Shown here one piece after another: positions 47,409-57,687 of a DNA stretch of 64,000 nt. This stretch comes from Alcanivoracaceae bacterium. Lineage in GTDB: Bacteria; Pseudomonadota; Gammaproteobacteria; Pseudomonadales; Alcanivoracaceae. The notes beneath the pieces are model-generated. The model saw only the letters and a program-made list of their open reading frames with translations, made no database searches and was not told where the DNA came from. The number at the start of each line of letters is the position of its first letter. Position 1 is the first letter of the stretch. The position numbers and the translations under genes are program-made. Location of the stretch: contig JARGPU010000004.1 of assembly GCA_029210325.1 (NCBI GenBank), positions 124,001-188,000 on the forward strand, written 5' to 3'.

Positions 47409-50062
47409 CTCGACAGTAGGTTCATTTCTTCCAGCAAGGCGCCCAGAGCCTGATGGATATCTTCATCCGTGGCATGGCGTTTAAGTAGTGTCTCCAAGGC
47501 TCCGGCACAATACTCAAGTTTTGGAGTGCCGCAGTACCGTGTAGCGCCATGCAGTCGGTGTACCTGCTCCAGTAGTTGATGGCGATCAGTCAGTTTCCCC
47601 AGCCGGGCAAGGTCAGTCGCTTCTTGCGGAAGCTGGGCGAACAGGCGGCTATGCATGTCCTCCACCAGGTCTGCTTTACCAGCGCAGCGTTGCAGTGCCA
47701 GCGTCAGATCCAGGCTGACGGGTTCGTTCTCGTCTGCGGGGCGGTTTTCTGTTTCCGCATCTGTTGTGTCCAACGCTGTCTTTGCGCCAGTCCAGCGCTG
47801 CAGAATATGACTAAGGTGCTTTTCATTAAGTGGCTTAGTCAGATAGCCATCCATCCCCGAGCGCAGCAGTTGCTGTTGTTCACTGGCAAGCGCATGGGCG
47901 GTCAGGGCGATAATCGGGACATGCTCGCCATTGCTTTCCTGAAGGCGAATCTGGCGGGTGGTTTCGATGCCATCCATGCCGGGCATCTGGATATCCATGA
48001 AGACGATATCAAAGTTTTGTCCGGCAAACGCCTGCACTGCTTCACTGCCGCTGCTGCAGGCCTGAACATCAATGCCCAGCTCTGACAGAAACACTTCGGC
48101 CAGTTTCAGGTTGCCTTCATGATCATCCACCACCAGCGCCCGGATGTGATTAAATCGCTGCTCCGGCGGCCCGCTTTCCTCGTCCACCTTGCTCTCACCG
48201 CACACCTCCAGCATGGCGTCATAAAGGCGCATTCGAGTGGCAGGTTTGCCAAGCAGGCGATAACGTCCCGGACTACTCTGTAGCTGTTTCTGCAGCCGGT
48301 CTGCGTGAGCCGTGAGAATGACGAGTCTGGCGTCTTGTCGCAGCAGCGACTCAAGCTGGCGCGCCAGGCTCTCATCCGGGGGCACCGCTGCAGGGATGCC
48401 GATTATCACCAGATCATGGCGATCTGCGACAAGCTGCAGGGTCTCAGCACTTTGCGACTCGCTGATCTTCATGCCCCAGTCGGCCAGCATGTGATGCAAA
48501 CCTAAACGGGCGTGCTCATCAGCCTCGATAAGCGTCACCTGCTGTCCGCGAAAGGCGCGAAATGAGTCGTTACTGTCTTGCTCGTCAATTTCTGCTTTAA
48601 GAGTAAACCAGAAAGTAGAGCCTTTTCCCCAGATGGACTCAACGCCGATTTCGCCTCCCATTTCCTGGGCCAGACGCTTCGAAATTGCCAGGCCAAGTCC
48701 GGTGCCGCCAGCCTGCCGGGTGGCGCTTTGATCCGCCTGTGTAAAGGCATTGAAAAGATCTCGCTGCATCACCTCGGTCAGGCCCGATCCGGTATCAGTG
48801 ACGGTGATTTTGATGGTTGCAGTATGGTTGCGCTCTTCCTCAAGCATGGCGCGGACTACCACCGAACCCCGATCAGTAAATTTTATCGCGTTATTGATCA
48901 GGTTGATCAGGACCTGACGGATCCGCAGGGCGTCACCAAGTACCCTGTTGGGCAGGTCGCTATAGATGATGGCTGCCTGTTCAATCCCTTTCTCCTGGGC
49001 CAGTGGCGCCAGCATGGTCTGCACTTCCTCAATCAGGTCGTGCAGGCTAAGGGGGGCTTGTTCCAGACTCAGCTTGCCAGCTTCGATTTTGGAAAAGTCG
49101 AGAATGTCATTGATGATAGCGAGCAGCGACTCTGAAGATTTACGAATGGTATTCATGTAGTCGCGCTGTCTCGGGTTTAGCCCGGAGCGTAGCAACAGTC
49201 TGGTGAAGCCGATAATGCCATTGAGCGGGGTACGGATCTCGTGGCTCATATTGGCAAGAAACTCTGACTTGATCTGACTGGCCTTGAGGGCCTCCTTGCG
49301 CGCCATATCCAGCTCGATGTTCTGGATCTCGATGGTTTCCAGTGTTTCGCGCAAGTCTTCGGTTGCCTGATCGACATTGTGTTGCAGCTCGGTCTGCGCA
49401 TCCTCCAGTGACTTGGCCATGGTGTTCAGGGCGTCACGTAACTGAGCTAGCTCGCCCGGGGCGCGGGTTTGGATGCGGGTGTCCAGGCGGCCGTCGCGAA
49501 TTTGACCAATGCCGCTGATCAGAGTCTGTAATGGTGCAGTTACCGAGCGACTTAGTCGGGCAGTGGCCAGCAAGGCCAGCAAAACCATGAGCACGCCACC
49601 GGCCAGCAGTGCCAGCAATGTCTGCAGAATCTCGATCTGCTGCCGCTGATTGGAAAACTCCACCTGCAGAATCCGGCCATCCGTGGAGACCGGGGAGCGC
49701 CATAGCCAGCTTTCGCCGGTGTAGCTGACATTGGCGGTACTGACGTTCTCCTGAGGCACATTGTGCATCCGTGGGCCGACATGTAGTGACCACGTTTGTT
49801 CTGGGTGGTGTAGTGTCGCGGCGCGGACGTCCGGCTCATTGAGAATGGTCCGCAGCACCAGCTCCTGCTCGGTTGGATGGTCTGCTGGCACGGCGCTGAG
49901 CTGGGCCCGGTAGCTGTCCACCACTAGTCGCTGCAGGCTCTGACTGTGGCTTTCGATATCGCTAACCCGGCTGGAAAGCACATAACTGCCCATGGCAACC
50001 ACGGCCAGAAGTGCTGGCAAGGCGGATATAAACTGAATGCGGCTGCGTAGACTCTGTTCCAC
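47369..50062 (-). CDS. gacS: Hybrid sensor histidine kinase GacS/BarA
   Basis: The 897-residue protein matches GacS/BarA in order: two membrane helices (about 11-30 and 147-170) around a periplasmic sensor domain, HAMP (about 172-225) and a coiled coil. Then come HisKA with the phosphorylated His274 ([10 protein letters not shown]), a HATPase domain ([13 protein letters not shown]), a degenerate receiver lacking the usual phospho-Asp (about 515-635), a true receiver with Asp690 ([11 protein letters not shown]), and an HPt domain with His838 ([11 protein letters not shown]). GacS passes phosphate to GacA and acts through small regulatory RNAs. The cognate gacA is not in this window. It is divergent from cysM and overlaps acpS by 40 bases at its end. 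Confidence 0.93.
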   Translation of the reverse strand: MEQSLRSRIQFISALPALLAVVAMGSYVLSSRVSDIESHSQSLQRLVVDSYRAQLSAVPADHPTEQELVLRTILNEPDVRAATLHHPEQTWSLHVGPRMHNVPQENVSTANVSYTGESWLWRSPVSTDGRILQVEFSNQRQQIEILQTLLALLAGGVLMVLLALLATARLSRSVTAPLQTLISGIGQIRDGRLDTRIQTRAPGELAQLRDALNTMAKSLEDAQTELQHNVDQATEDLRETLETIEIQNIELDMARKEALKASQIKSEFLANMSHEIRTPLNGIIGFTRLLLRSGLNPRQRDYMNTIRKSSESLLAIINDILDFSKIEAGKLSLEQAPLSLHDLIEEVQTMLAPLAQEKGIEQAAIIYSDLPNRVLGDALRIRQVLINLINNAIKFTDRGSVVVRAMLEEERNHTATIKITVTDTGSGLTEVMQRDLFNAFTQADQSATRQAGGTGLGLAISKRLAQEMGGEIGVESIWGKGSTFWFTLKAEIDEQDSNDSFRAFRGQQVTLIEADEHARLGLHHMLADWGMKISESQSAETLQLVADRHDLVIIGIPAAVPPDESLARQLESLLRQDARLVILTAHADRLQKQLQSSPGRYRLLGKPATRMRLYDAMLEVCGESKVDEESGPPEQRFNHIRALVVDDHEGNLKLAEVFLSELGIDVQACSSGSEAVQAFAGQNFDIVFMDIQMPGMDGIETTRQIRLQESNGEHVPIIALTAHALASEQQQLLRSGMDGYLTKPLNEKHLSHILQRWTGAKTALDTTDAETENRPADENEPVSLDLTLALQRCAGKADLVEDMHSRLFAQLPQEATDLARLGKLTDRHQLLEQVHRLHGATRYCGTPKLEYCAGALETLLKRHATDEDIHQALGALLEEMNLLSSQDSLSIMTNAKA

Positions 50063-50151
50063 TGAGGCTCTTTCCTGCTATCGATGCTGGCATTATGCGG
50101 TGACCATGGACCCGGTGCCAGTCGGCCCGGGGACAGGTACAATCCGTTTCC

Positions 50152-51045
50152 ATGAGCATACTTACGATCGAACAGACAGTTGGTAATACCCCGCTGGTGC
50201 GTCTCAAGCATCTACCGGGGGATACTAGCAACACTATACTGGTCAAGCTGGAGGGCAATAATCCCGCCGGCTCGGTCAAGGACCGTCCCGCCTTGAATAT
50301 GATCCTCAGAGCCGAGGAACGCGGAGAAATCCGTCCCGGCGATGTGCTGATCGAGGCCACCAGCGGCAATACTGGTATCGCTTTGGCGATGGCGGCCGCC
50401 ATGCGTGGCTACCGCATCAAGCTGATCATGCCGGCTAATCAGAGCCAGGAGCGCAAGGATGCCATGCGCGCCTATGGCGCCGAGTTGATCGACGTAACCC
50501 AGCAGCAGGGCATGGAGGGAGCCCGTGATCTGGCTCAGGCCATGGCGGCAAGAGGCGAAGGTCGGGTTTTGGACCAGTTTGCCAACCCTGATAATCCGCT
50601 GGCTCATTATGAAACCACTGGCCCTGAAATCTGGCGCGATACCGAGGGCAAGATTACTCACTTCGTCAGCTCCATGGGTACCACCGGTACCATCATGGGA
50701 GTGTCGAAGTATTTGAAAGAGAAAAACCCTGCCATTCAAATCATCGGTTTGCAGCCTACTGATGGTTCCCAGATTCCCGGCATCCGACGTTGGCCGAAGG
50801 AGTATCTGCCGTCAATTTTTGATGCCAGCCGTGTCGATCAGGTGATAGATATGGATCAGGCAACAGCCGAGTCGACCATGCGTCGCCTGGCGCGTGAGGA
50901 GGGCATTTTCTGTGGTGTCTCGTCCGGTGGCTCAGTTGCCGGTGCGCTGCGTTTGAGCGCCAGCATAAGTGATGCGGTGATCGTTGCCATCGTTTGTGAT
51001 CGAGGTGACCGCTATCTGTCCACCGGTGTCTTTAACGGCGCCTGA
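50152..51045 (+). CDS. cysM: Cysteine synthase B (O-acetylserine sulfhydrylase)
   Basis: CysM makes cysteine from O-acetylserine and sulfide or thiosulfate. The 297-residue enzyme has the PLP lysine Lys43 in GSVKDRPALNM, the EATSGNTGIALAMAAAM phosphate-binding loop, and GIRRWPKEYLP, typical of CysM rather than CysK. Length matches CysM (303). It is divergent from the kinase with 89 bases between starts. In other species cysM is also next to gacS/barA and relA, so the context is standard. Confidence 0.95.
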   Translation: MSILTIEQTVGNTPLVRLKHLPGDTSNTILVKLEGNNPAGSVKDRPALNMILRAEERGEIRPGDVLIEATSGNTGIALAMAAAMRGYRIKLIMPANQSQERKDAMRAYGAELIDVTQQQGMEGARDLAQAMAARGEGRVLDQFANPDNPLAHYETTGPEIWRDTEGKITHFVSSMGTTGTIMGVSKYLKEKNPAIQIIGLQPTDGSQIPGIRRWPKEYLPSIFDASRVDQVIDMDQATAESTMRRLAREEGIFCGVSSGGSVAGALRLSASISDAVIVAIVCDRGDRYLSTGVFNGA

Positions 51046-51057
51046 CATTTTTCTCAG

Positions 51058-51082
51058 CACTGCGCTGGCGTGACGCGCAGTG
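51058..51082 (+). other. Short hairpin in the leader of the exonuclease gene
   Basis: CACTGCGC at 51058-51065 pairs with GCGCAGTG at 51075-51082, 9-base loop. It lies between the cysM stop and the next start. There is no T-tract, so it may only slow read-through or affect mRNA stability. Confidence 0.4.
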
Positions 51083-51099
51083 GACCCCATGGAGCTTTC

Positions 51100-51876
51100 A
51101 TGAACGTTCTGGTGTTTGATATTGAAACCATACCTGATCTGGAGGGTGGTCGGCGCATCTATGACCTTGATGGGCTGGATGACAAGGATACCGCCAGTGC
51201 TCTGTTCAATATCCGTCGGCAGGAAACAGGCAATGAGTTTCTGCGCCTGCATTTACAGAAAATCGTTGCCATATCAGTAGTGCTACGCTCCGCCAAGGGC
51301 GTCAAAGTATGGTCTTTAGGGGATGAAAAAAGCACCGAGAAAGAGCTGATTGAGCGCTTTTTTGAGGGTATGGAAAAGTTTTCGCCGCAATTGGTTAGCT
51401 GGAATGGCGGTGGTTTTGATCTGCCCGTACTGCACTACCGGGCGTTGCGTCATGGCGTCAGTGCGCCGCGTTACTGGGAAACCGGCGAAAACGACACCAG
51501 CTTTCGCTACAACAATTACTTGAGTCGTTATCACACCCGTCATCTGGACTTGATGGACATGTTGGCGCTTTACAATGCACGGGCCAATGCACCGCTGGAT
51601 CAGATTGCTACGCTGCTCGGCTTCCCCGGAAAGATGGGCATGAGTGGTGGTCGGGTGTTTGATGAATTTCAGGCTGGCAACCTGAAAGGCATTCGCGATT
51701 ATTGTGAAACAGATGTGCTCAACACCTGGTTGGTATTTCTCCGTTTTCAACTGATGCGGGGCCATCTGGATACGACTGGATATGACAAGGAAACCGCACT
51801 GCTACGTGATTGGCTGAAAGCCGAGAATCAACCGCATTTTACTGAGTTTCTTTCGGCCTGGCCGGAGAGTCTCTGA
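51100..51876 (+). CDS. Predicted 3'-5' exonuclease, PolB-like domain
   Basis: The 258-residue protein is a DnaQ/DEDD-type nuclease of the DNA_pol_B_exo2 family. FDIETIP (Asp7, Glu9) forms Exo[13 protein letters not shown] forms ExoII and [10 protein letters not shown] forms ExoIII. The ATG at 51100 has a GGAGC site and gives the conserved N-terminus. An 8-base-arm hairpin (51058-51082) lies in the leader. It overlaps rlmD by one base, so it travels with cysM-rlmD-relA. Cellular role unknown. Confidence 0.85.
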   Translation: MNVLVFDIETIPDLEGGRRIYDLDGLDDKDTASALFNIRRQETGNEFLRLHLQKIVAISVVLRSAKGVKVWSLGDEKSTEKELIERFFEGMEKFSPQLVSWNGGGFDLPVLHYRALRHGVSAPRYWETGENDTSFRYNNYLSRYHTRHLDLMDMLALYNARANAPLDQIATLLGFPGKMGMSGGRVFDEFQAGNLKGIRDYCETDVLNTWLVFLRFQLMRGHLDTTGYDKETALLRDWLKAENQPHFTEFLSAWPESL

Positions 51877-53195
51877 TGCCACGTCGTAAGCCTTTGCCAC
51901 CGTCCCGCGAGCTAGTGGTTGAAACGCTCAGCCATGATGGCCGTGGTATTGCTCGCCCGGATGGCAAGACCACCTTCATTGACGGTGCGTTGCCCGGTGA
52001 AACTGTGCTGTGCAAGTACACCATGCAGCGTGGCAAGTTTGATGAAGCGCGCACGCTGGAGGTCAAAGTCGCCTCTGAGCACCGGGTTACGCCGCCCTGC
52101 AACCATGCGGATCGTTGTGGTGGCTGTAGTCTGCAACACTTGGATAGTGATGAGCAGGTGCACCTGAAGCAGAACATGCTGGAGGAGCAATTGCGCCATT
52201 TCGGTGGGCTGACGCCACAGCGCTGGCTTGAGCCATTGCGTGGCCCGGTGACCGGCTACCGCAGCAAGGCACGTCTGGGTGTCAAATACGTCGAGGCTCG
52301 CGAGCAGGTATTAGTCGGCTTTCGGGAAAAGCGGAACAGTTTTATTGCTGCACTGGATCAGTGTTCAGTGCTGGTCCCATCTGTGGGTAAGTCGCTTGGG
52401 GAGTTGGCGGAGGTGATGGCCACACTCGATGGCAAGCGGCGTATTCCGCAGATCGAAGTGGCTGCTGGAGATAAGGATGTGGCCCTGATTTTCCGTCATC
52501 TCGATCCTCTTTCTAGCGATGATCAGGACAAGTTGGTTGGATTTTGCCAGCCGCGAGGCTGGCACTGTTATCTGCAGCCGGGTAATGAGCAGTCGGTACA
52601 CCGGGTATGGCCTACCGATGGCGAGCAGCGTCTGACCTATGAGCACCCCTCTGCAGAGCTTCAGATGGCATTTCATCCTACTGACTTCACTCAGGTAAAT
52701 GGGGAAATCAATCGGGCCATGGTGCCACTGGCATTAGAATTGCTTGATGTCCAAGCACAGCACCGGGTACTCGACCTGTTTTGCGGGCTGGGCAATTTCA
52801 CTCTTCCGCTGGCCCGTCGAGCGGCCCATGTCAGTGGCGTTGAAGGTAGTCAGGCCATGGTTGAGCGAGGCTATGAAAATGCCCGGCGCAACAGTTTGTT
52901 GAATGTGGATTTTTACGCTTTTGATTTGACTCAGGATGTTGCCGGGCAGAGCTGGGCCACGGCCCGCTATGACCGGGTGCTGGTCGATCCGCCACGCACA
53001 GGTGCGTTGGAAATGATGCCTGTGCTGGCAAAAACAGGGGCGCAGAAAGTGGTCTATGTATCCTGCAACCCGGCAACACTGGCGCGAGATGCCGGGGAGC
53101 TGGTGAAACACGGTTACCGGTTGGTGGCAGCGGGGGTCATGGATATGTTCCCGCATACCACCCATGTTGAATCCATTGCCCTGTTTGAGCGCTGA
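51876..53195 (+). CDS. rlmD: 23S rRNA (uracil-1939 C5)-methyltransferase
   Basis: RlmD methylates U1939 of 23S rRNA. The 439-residue protein has an N-terminal TRAM domain, a 4Fe-4S site (Cys75, Cys81, Cys84 in [10 protein letters not shown], and a fourth Cys in LDQCSVLV), a Rossmann methyltransferase domain ([18 protein letters not shown]) and the catalytic Cys in [11 protein letters not shown]. RlmD is commonly encoded next to relA, as here (one-base overlap TGATG). Confidence 0.95.
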   Translation: MPRRKPLPPSRELVVETLSHDGRGIARPDGKTTFIDGALPGETVLCKYTMQRGKFDEARTLEVKVASEHRVTPPCNHADRCGGCSLQHLDSDEQVHLKQNMLEEQLRHFGGLTPQRWLEPLRGPVTGYRSKARLGVKYVEAREQVLVGFREKRNSFIAALDQCSVLVPSVGKSLGELAEVMATLDGKRRIPQIEVAAGDKDVALIFRHLDPLSSDDQDKLVGFCQPRGWHCYLQPGNEQSVHRVWPTDGEQRLTYEHPSAELQMAFHPTDFTQVNGEINRAMVPLALELLDVQAQHRVLDLFCGLGNFTLPLARRAAHVSGVEGSQAMVERGYENARRNSLLNVDFYAFDLTQDVAGQSWATARYDRVLVDPPRTGALEMMPVLAKTGAQKVVYVSCNPATLARDAGELVKHGYRLVAAGVMDMFPHTTHVESIALFER

Positions 53196-55441
53196 TGGTT
53201 ACGGTACGACGCCAACAACAGGCCCATGAGGCCGATCTTGATGGCAGCTTTGACCGGTGGCTTGATAGGGTCAGTGAAGCCTGCCATGTGCCAGACCGGG
53301 ATTTGTTTGCCCGGGCCTGTGAGCGTGCCCGGCAGAGTGAGGATGCGGGCGAACGGGCGGGACGGCTCTGGCCGTATGTGATCGGTTGTTATCGTATCGG
53401 CCTGCAGATGGTGGATATCCTTGCGGAGTTGCGCGCCGATGGTGCCATGTTGCCGGCTGCGGTGCTGTATCGATCTGTTCGTGAGGGACATATTTCCCTG
53501 CTTGAGGTGGAGCGAGAGTTCGGCACTGAAACCGCTACGCTGATTGAGGGTGTGCTACGCATGGCCGCCATCGGCGCTGTGCTCAACCCAACTCGCAAGG
53601 CAGTGCTGGGGCAGCATGATGGCCAGTTAGATAATGTTCGTAAGATGTTGGTGGCGATGGTCGATGACGTCCGTGTTGCCATGCTTAAGCTGGCTGAGCG
53701 GACGGTTATTATCCGCGCGGTCAAGAATGCGGACGAGGAGCGGCGCCAGAAAGTCGCGCGCGAAGTGTTTGACATCTACGCGCCGCTGGCCCATCGCCTC
53801 GGTGTCGGTCAGCTAAAGTGGGAGCTGGAGGATCTTTCGTTTCGTTACCTGCAGCCCGGTGCCTATAAGAAAATTGCCAAGCTGCTTGATGAAAAGCGAC
53901 TGGACCGGGAAACCTACATTGATAGTGTCTTGGCGCAATTAAAAGCTCAGCTGGAAAAGTTTGGCATTGAAGGCGCCGAGGTGCAGGGCAGGGCCAAGCA
54001 CATCTATAGCATCTGGCGAAAAATGCAAAAGAAGCATCTCGATTTCTACGAGGTGTATGACGTGCGTGCAGTACGCATCATGGTGGAGAGTTTGCGCGAC
54101 TGTTATGCCGCTCTCGGTGTGGTGCATTCGCTTTGGCAGCATGTACCGAAAGAGTTTGATGATTACATCGCCAACCCCAAGGAAAACGGCTATCAAAGCC
54201 TGCATACAGCGGTGGTGGGGCCGGAGCGAAAGATGCTGGAAGTGCAGATCCGCACCTTCGATATGCATGACGATGCTGAGTTGGGCGTCTGCGCCCATTG
54301 GCGCTACAAAGAAGGCAGCAAGCGGGACAAGCGCGGTGCGGATTACGAGCATAAAATTGCCTGGCTGCGCCAGGTGCTGGAGTGGCATGACGAGCTCGGG
54401 GAGTCTGGCCTCGATAATGTAGTAGCTGACTTGCGTGGTAACGAGGGCGGCCAGCGCATCTATGTGTTCACCCCGGAGGGGCATGTTCTGGATATGGAAG
54501 CTGGCTCTACACCAGTGGACTTTGCCTATCAGGTACACACTGAAGTGGGGCATCGGTGCCGTGGGGCCAAGGTTAATGGCCATATCGTGCCGCTTAACTA
54601 TGAATTGAAAACCGGCGAGCAGATTGAGATTCTGACCACCAAGGAAGGGGCGCCAAGTCGTGATTGGTTGACACCATCTTTGGGTTATATCAAGACGGCT
54701 TCTGCCCGAGCGCGCATACACCAATGGTTCAAACGTCAGGGCCGTGGCTCGCATATTGTTCAGGGCAGGCAGATTCTGGATAAGGAGCTATCCCGTCTGG
54801 CGTTAGGGAAAGTGGATCTGGAAAAGCTCGCTCCGGAATTGAATCTGAAAACCGGCGAAGATGTGTTGGCGGCACTTGGCGCCGGTGATCTGGGTATTAC
54901 CCAGGTGGTCAATCAGGCTCAGGAGCTGTTCAGCACCGATCAGCGTCAGCATGACCTGTTTGTGCCAGCAAAATCCCGCGTTAGCGGGGAGGCTGACATT
55001 ACCATTCAGGGCGTGGGTAATCTGATGACCCATATCGCCGCCTGTTGCCAGCCGGTGCCTGGCGATCAGGTAATGGGATATATCACTCAGGGCCGTGGTG
55101 TCACTGTGCACAGGGCTAATTGTGCCAACCTGCTGTCGATGCAGGCCGATGATCCTGAGCGAGTGATCGAAGTCAGCTGGGGACAAGCGGATCGCATTTA
55201 CTACCCTGTGGATGTGTTCGTCCGCGCATGGGACCGTCAGGGACTTTTGCGGGACCTGCTGTCGGTACTGGCTAATGAGCGGGTCAACGTTACCGCGGCG
55301 CATACCGAGTCACACCCCCACGACAACACCGCCACCATGCTGCTGACTATGGAAATTTCCACGTTGGGCAATCTGGGAAAGGTGTTGGCCAAGCTCGATC
55401 AGTTGCCGGGCGTGCTGGAAGTGCGGCGCTACAAGAAGTAG
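53195..55441 (+). CDS. relA: (p)ppGpp synthetase RelA
   Basis: RelA makes (p)ppGpp on starved ribosomes. The 748-residue protein has a degenerate hydrolase (HD) domain in its N-terminal half, a synthetase domain with YEVYDVRAVRIMV and ENGYQSLHTAVVGP, then a TGS domain (RIYVFTPEGHVLDMEAGSTP), a zinc-finger/ACT region (ACCQPVPGDQVMGYIT) and a C-terminal ACT domain. The HD residues of bifunctional SpoT are not conserved, so it is synthase-only. mazG follows 17 bases on. Confidence 0.96.
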   Translation: MVTVRRQQQAHEADLDGSFDRWLDRVSEACHVPDRDLFARACERARQSEDAGERAGRLWPYVIGCYRIGLQMVDILAELRADGAMLPAAVLYRSVREGHISLLEVEREFGTETATLIEGVLRMAAIGAVLNPTRKAVLGQHDGQLDNVRKMLVAMVDDVRVAMLKLAERTVIIRAVKNADEERRQKVAREVFDIYAPLAHRLGVGQLKWELEDLSFRYLQPGAYKKIAKLLDEKRLDRETYIDSVLAQLKAQLEKFGIEGAEVQGRAKHIYSIWRKMQKKHLDFYEVYDVRAVRIMVESLRDCYAALGVVHSLWQHVPKEFDDYIANPKENGYQSLHTAVVGPERKMLEVQIRTFDMHDDAELGVCAHWRYKEGSKRDKRGADYEHKIAWLRQVLEWHDELGESGLDNVVADLRGNEGGQRIYVFTPEGHVLDMEAGSTPVDFAYQVHTEVGHRCRGAKVNGHIVPLNYELKTGEQIEILTTKEGAPSRDWLTPSLGYIKTASARARIHQWFKRQGRGSHIVQGRQILDKELSRLALGKVDLEKLAPELNLKTGEDVLAALGAGDLGITQVVNQAQELFSTDQRQHDLFVPAKSRVSGEADITIQGVGNLMTHIAACCQPVPGDQVMGYITQGRGVTVHRANCANLLSMQADDPERVIEVSWGQADRIYYPVDVFVRAWDRQGLLRDLLSVLANERVNVTAAHTESHPHDNTATMLLTMEISTLGNLGKVLAKLDQLPGVLEVRRYKK

Positions 55442-55458
55442 GTTTTCTGGAGCCTGTC

Positions 55459-56235
55459 ATGTCTGCAATTGATGAACTGCTTACTATTATGGCGACACTG
55501 CGCGACCCAGAGCGTGGTTGTGCATGGGATCTTAAGCAGAACTTTGACACCATCGCCCCTTACACTGTTGAAGAAGCGTTTGAAGTTGCGCAGGCGATTG
55601 CCGAGCGTGACTGGCCGGAGTTGCGAGAAGAGCTGGGCGATCTGTTGCTGCAGGTGGTATTTCATGCGCGTATGGCAGAGGAGCAGGCGCTGTTCTGTTT
55701 TGCCGATGTGGTGGCCACACTGAATGACAAATTAGTGCGTCGCCACCCCCATGTCTTCGGTGAAACCGCTACTAGTGATGTTGCTGAAATCAAGCAGGTT
55801 TGGGAGCAGATCAAACAGTCTGAAAGAGCCGGCAAGGGACGGCACCATAACAGTGCGCTCGATGGGGTGCCTGATGGGCTGCCGGCACTGCAGCGTGCTG
55901 CCAAGATCCAGAAGAAGGCAGCAGTGGTGGGCTTTGACTGGACAGATGCGGCTGCGGTATTTCCGCAAGTGCAGTCCGAGTTGGACGAGCTTGCTGAAGC
56001 CATGGCGTCTAGCGACCGGGGACATATTGAAGAAGAGCTGGGCGACCTGTTGTTCAGCGTGGTTAACCTTGCTCGCAAGCTGAAGCTCGATCCTGACCTG
56101 ACTCTGCGCCGCGCCAGCGACAAGTTCAGTCGACGCTTCCGCCATATGGAGGGGCTGGCGGATCTGGCCAGTCTTGATAATGACGCGCTGGAGGATCTGT
56201 GGCGCCAGGCCAAGGCTGACCTGGCGGATATCTGA
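55459..56235 (+). CDS. mazG: Nucleoside triphosphate pyrophosphohydrolase MazG
   Basis: MazG hydrolyses nucleoside triphosphates to monophosphates and affects ppGpp levels. The 258-residue protein is a tandem MazG: the N-terminal domain has LREELGDLLLQVVFHARMAEE and the C-terminal domain has IEEELGDLLFSVVNLARK, both with the metal-binding EExxD pattern. Position after relA is typical. A 172-base gap then leads to the porin. Confidence 0.95.
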   Translation: MSAIDELLTIMATLRDPERGCAWDLKQNFDTIAPYTVEEAFEVAQAIAERDWPELREELGDLLLQVVFHARMAEEQALFCFADVVATLNDKLVRRHPHVFGETATSDVAEIKQVWEQIKQSERAGKGRHHNSALDGVPDGLPALQRAAKIQKKAAVVGFDWTDAAAVFPQVQSELDELAEAMASSDRGHIEEELGDLLFSVVNLARKLKLDPDLTLRRASDKFSRRFRHMEGLADLASLDNDALEDLWRQAKADLADI

Positions 56236-56407
56236 CCGTTCTCGAATAGTTCCTTCTTTACTCGCATGTCACATAAACTTCACATTGGTGAAACTTTGCC
56301 GTCATTCGTCCTCCGCATACTGCGCCTCAGCAGTCAGGAACTGGTGATAGAGGTTCCGCCAACGCTGTTACCTGCATATAACGTTGCCTGAATTAGGAGA
56401 AGTTCGA

Positions 56408-57409
56408 ATGAACAAGAAGCTGCTTGCCATCGCCGTAGGTGCTGCTGTTGCATTTCCCGCCGTTGCTTTGGCCGAAGGCCCGACTGTATACGGCAAGATG
56501 AACATCACGCTGGAAATGAACACCGTTGATCCAGCTCCGGCTGCCCCGGATAACGACAGCGCTTGGGTACTGGACAGCAACTCGTCTCGCCTGGGTGTCA
56601 AGGGTGGCTACGATCTCGACGTTGGCGGCCTGTCAGCTATTTATCAGGCTGAGTTCGGCATGAATGTTGACGATGGCGCAGGTCCATTCAGCCAAAGAAA
56701 CATCTTTGCTGGCCTGAAGGGCGGCTTTGGTACCATCAAGGCTGGTAAGTTCGACACCCCGATGAAGACTTCCCAGGGTAAGGTTGATCAGTTTAACGAC
56801 CTGGATGGCGACATCTCTTCGTTCATGACCGGTGATGAGCGCGCCAATAACATCGTGCAATATACTTCGCCCACGCTGGCCGATGCTATTACCATCAATG
56901 CTGCCTTCATTCCTAACGAAGATCAGAGTGACTTCGATGGTAACGGTGAGAACGAAAACGGCCTGACCGACACCATTTCTGTGTCCGTGGTCTATGAAAC
57001 CGACTCTCTGTATGCCGCGCTGGCTCAGGATATGGACAACGATTATGAAGGTTTGGATGCAGACCCAAGCGTTGGTCCAATCGATATCACTCGCTTGACC
57101 GGTGCGTTCAAAGTCGACGCGTTCGAGCTGGGTGCTATCTATCAGCTGGCCTCAGATACCGAGAGCAATGGTGAAGAAACCTCCATGCTGGTTAGCGGTG
57201 CTTTCAAGCTGGATCGCACCAAGCTGAAGCTGCAGTACGGCATGACCAAAGGCGATCAGTCTGATGAAGAGCTGACCTCACTGTCTTTCGGTGCCGACTA
57301 CAAGCTGGCCAAGGCGAGCAAGGTATTTGCCTACTACACGATCAATGAAGCTGACCTGGCTGATACCGAAGAAACGTTCCTGGCCGTGGGCCTCGAGCAC
57401 AAGTTCTGA
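56408..57409 (+). CDS. Gram-negative porin
   Basis: This outer membrane beta-barrel of 333 residues has a signal peptide (cleavage near AVALAEG) and starts as general porins do (VYGKMNITLEMN). It contains the loop-3-region motif FAGLKGGFGTIKAGKFDTP and ends in LEHKF with a terminal Phe, needed for outer membrane insertion. The mature protein is strongly acidic, with a putative Asp/Glu loop (NEDQSDFDGNGENENG), as in marine bacteria. A GGAGAAG site precedes the ATG at 56408; a frame start at 56384 is spurious. Pore specificity unknown. Confidence 0.88.
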   Translation: MNKKLLAIAVGAAVAFPAVALAEGPTVYGKMNITLEMNTVDPAPAAPDNDSAWVLDSNSSRLGVKGGYDLDVGGLSAIYQAEFGMNVDDGAGPFSQRNIFAGLKGGFGTIKAGKFDTPMKTSQGKVDQFNDLDGDISSFMTGDERANNIVQYTSPTLADAITINAAFIPNEDQSDFDGNGENENGLTDTISVSVVYETDSLYAALAQDMDNDYEGLDADPSVGPIDITRLTGAFKVDAFELGAIYQLASDTESNGEETSMLVSGAFKLDRTKLKLQYGMTKGDQSDEELTSLSFGADYKLAKASKVFAYYTINEADLADTEETFLAVGLEHKF

Positions 57410-57475
57410 GTTATGCCCTCAAATCTGGCGGCAAGGATGCCGCCAGTGCCACGGGAATACCGTCGGCACGCTTCT

Positions 57476-57499
57476 GGGCCCGCATAGCGGGCCTTTTTT
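57476..57499 (+). terminator. Rho-independent terminator after the porin
   Basis: GGGCCCGC and GCGGGCC form a stem with an ATA loop region, followed by TTTTTT. It is the standard form and ends the porin transcript. Confidence 0.9.
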
Positions 57500-57553
57500 G
57501 TGCCCCTTTGCCCCTGAGCCGTGCCTCTACGTGGTGCAATTTAGAGGATTTAA

Positions 57554-57579
57554 TGGTGCATATTGTAATAATTGCACCA
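57554..57579. promoter_or_regulatory. Possible operator with TGGTGCA half-sites
   Basis: TGGTGCA at 57554-57560 faces TGCACCA at 57573-57579 with 12 bases between, and another TGGTGCA lies at 57532-57538. The spacing of 22 bases between the two like-oriented half-sites (two helix turns) suggests a regulator-binding site upstream of the next outer membrane protein gene. No regulator can be assigned. Confidence 0.4.
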
Positions 57580-57687
57580 AAACAGGTCTTTTCATGTTCA
57601 AGTTATCGTCATATATTCGACACACCGGTGAAATGAGACATCGGTTCGAACGTTCGATGACAACATATGGAACAGGGAGATCTCAGA

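Noticed and set aside
57554-57579. NtrC binding site
   Set aside because: NtrC sites read TGCACC then GGTGCA around a short gap; here the arms are in the opposite order and 12 bases apart.
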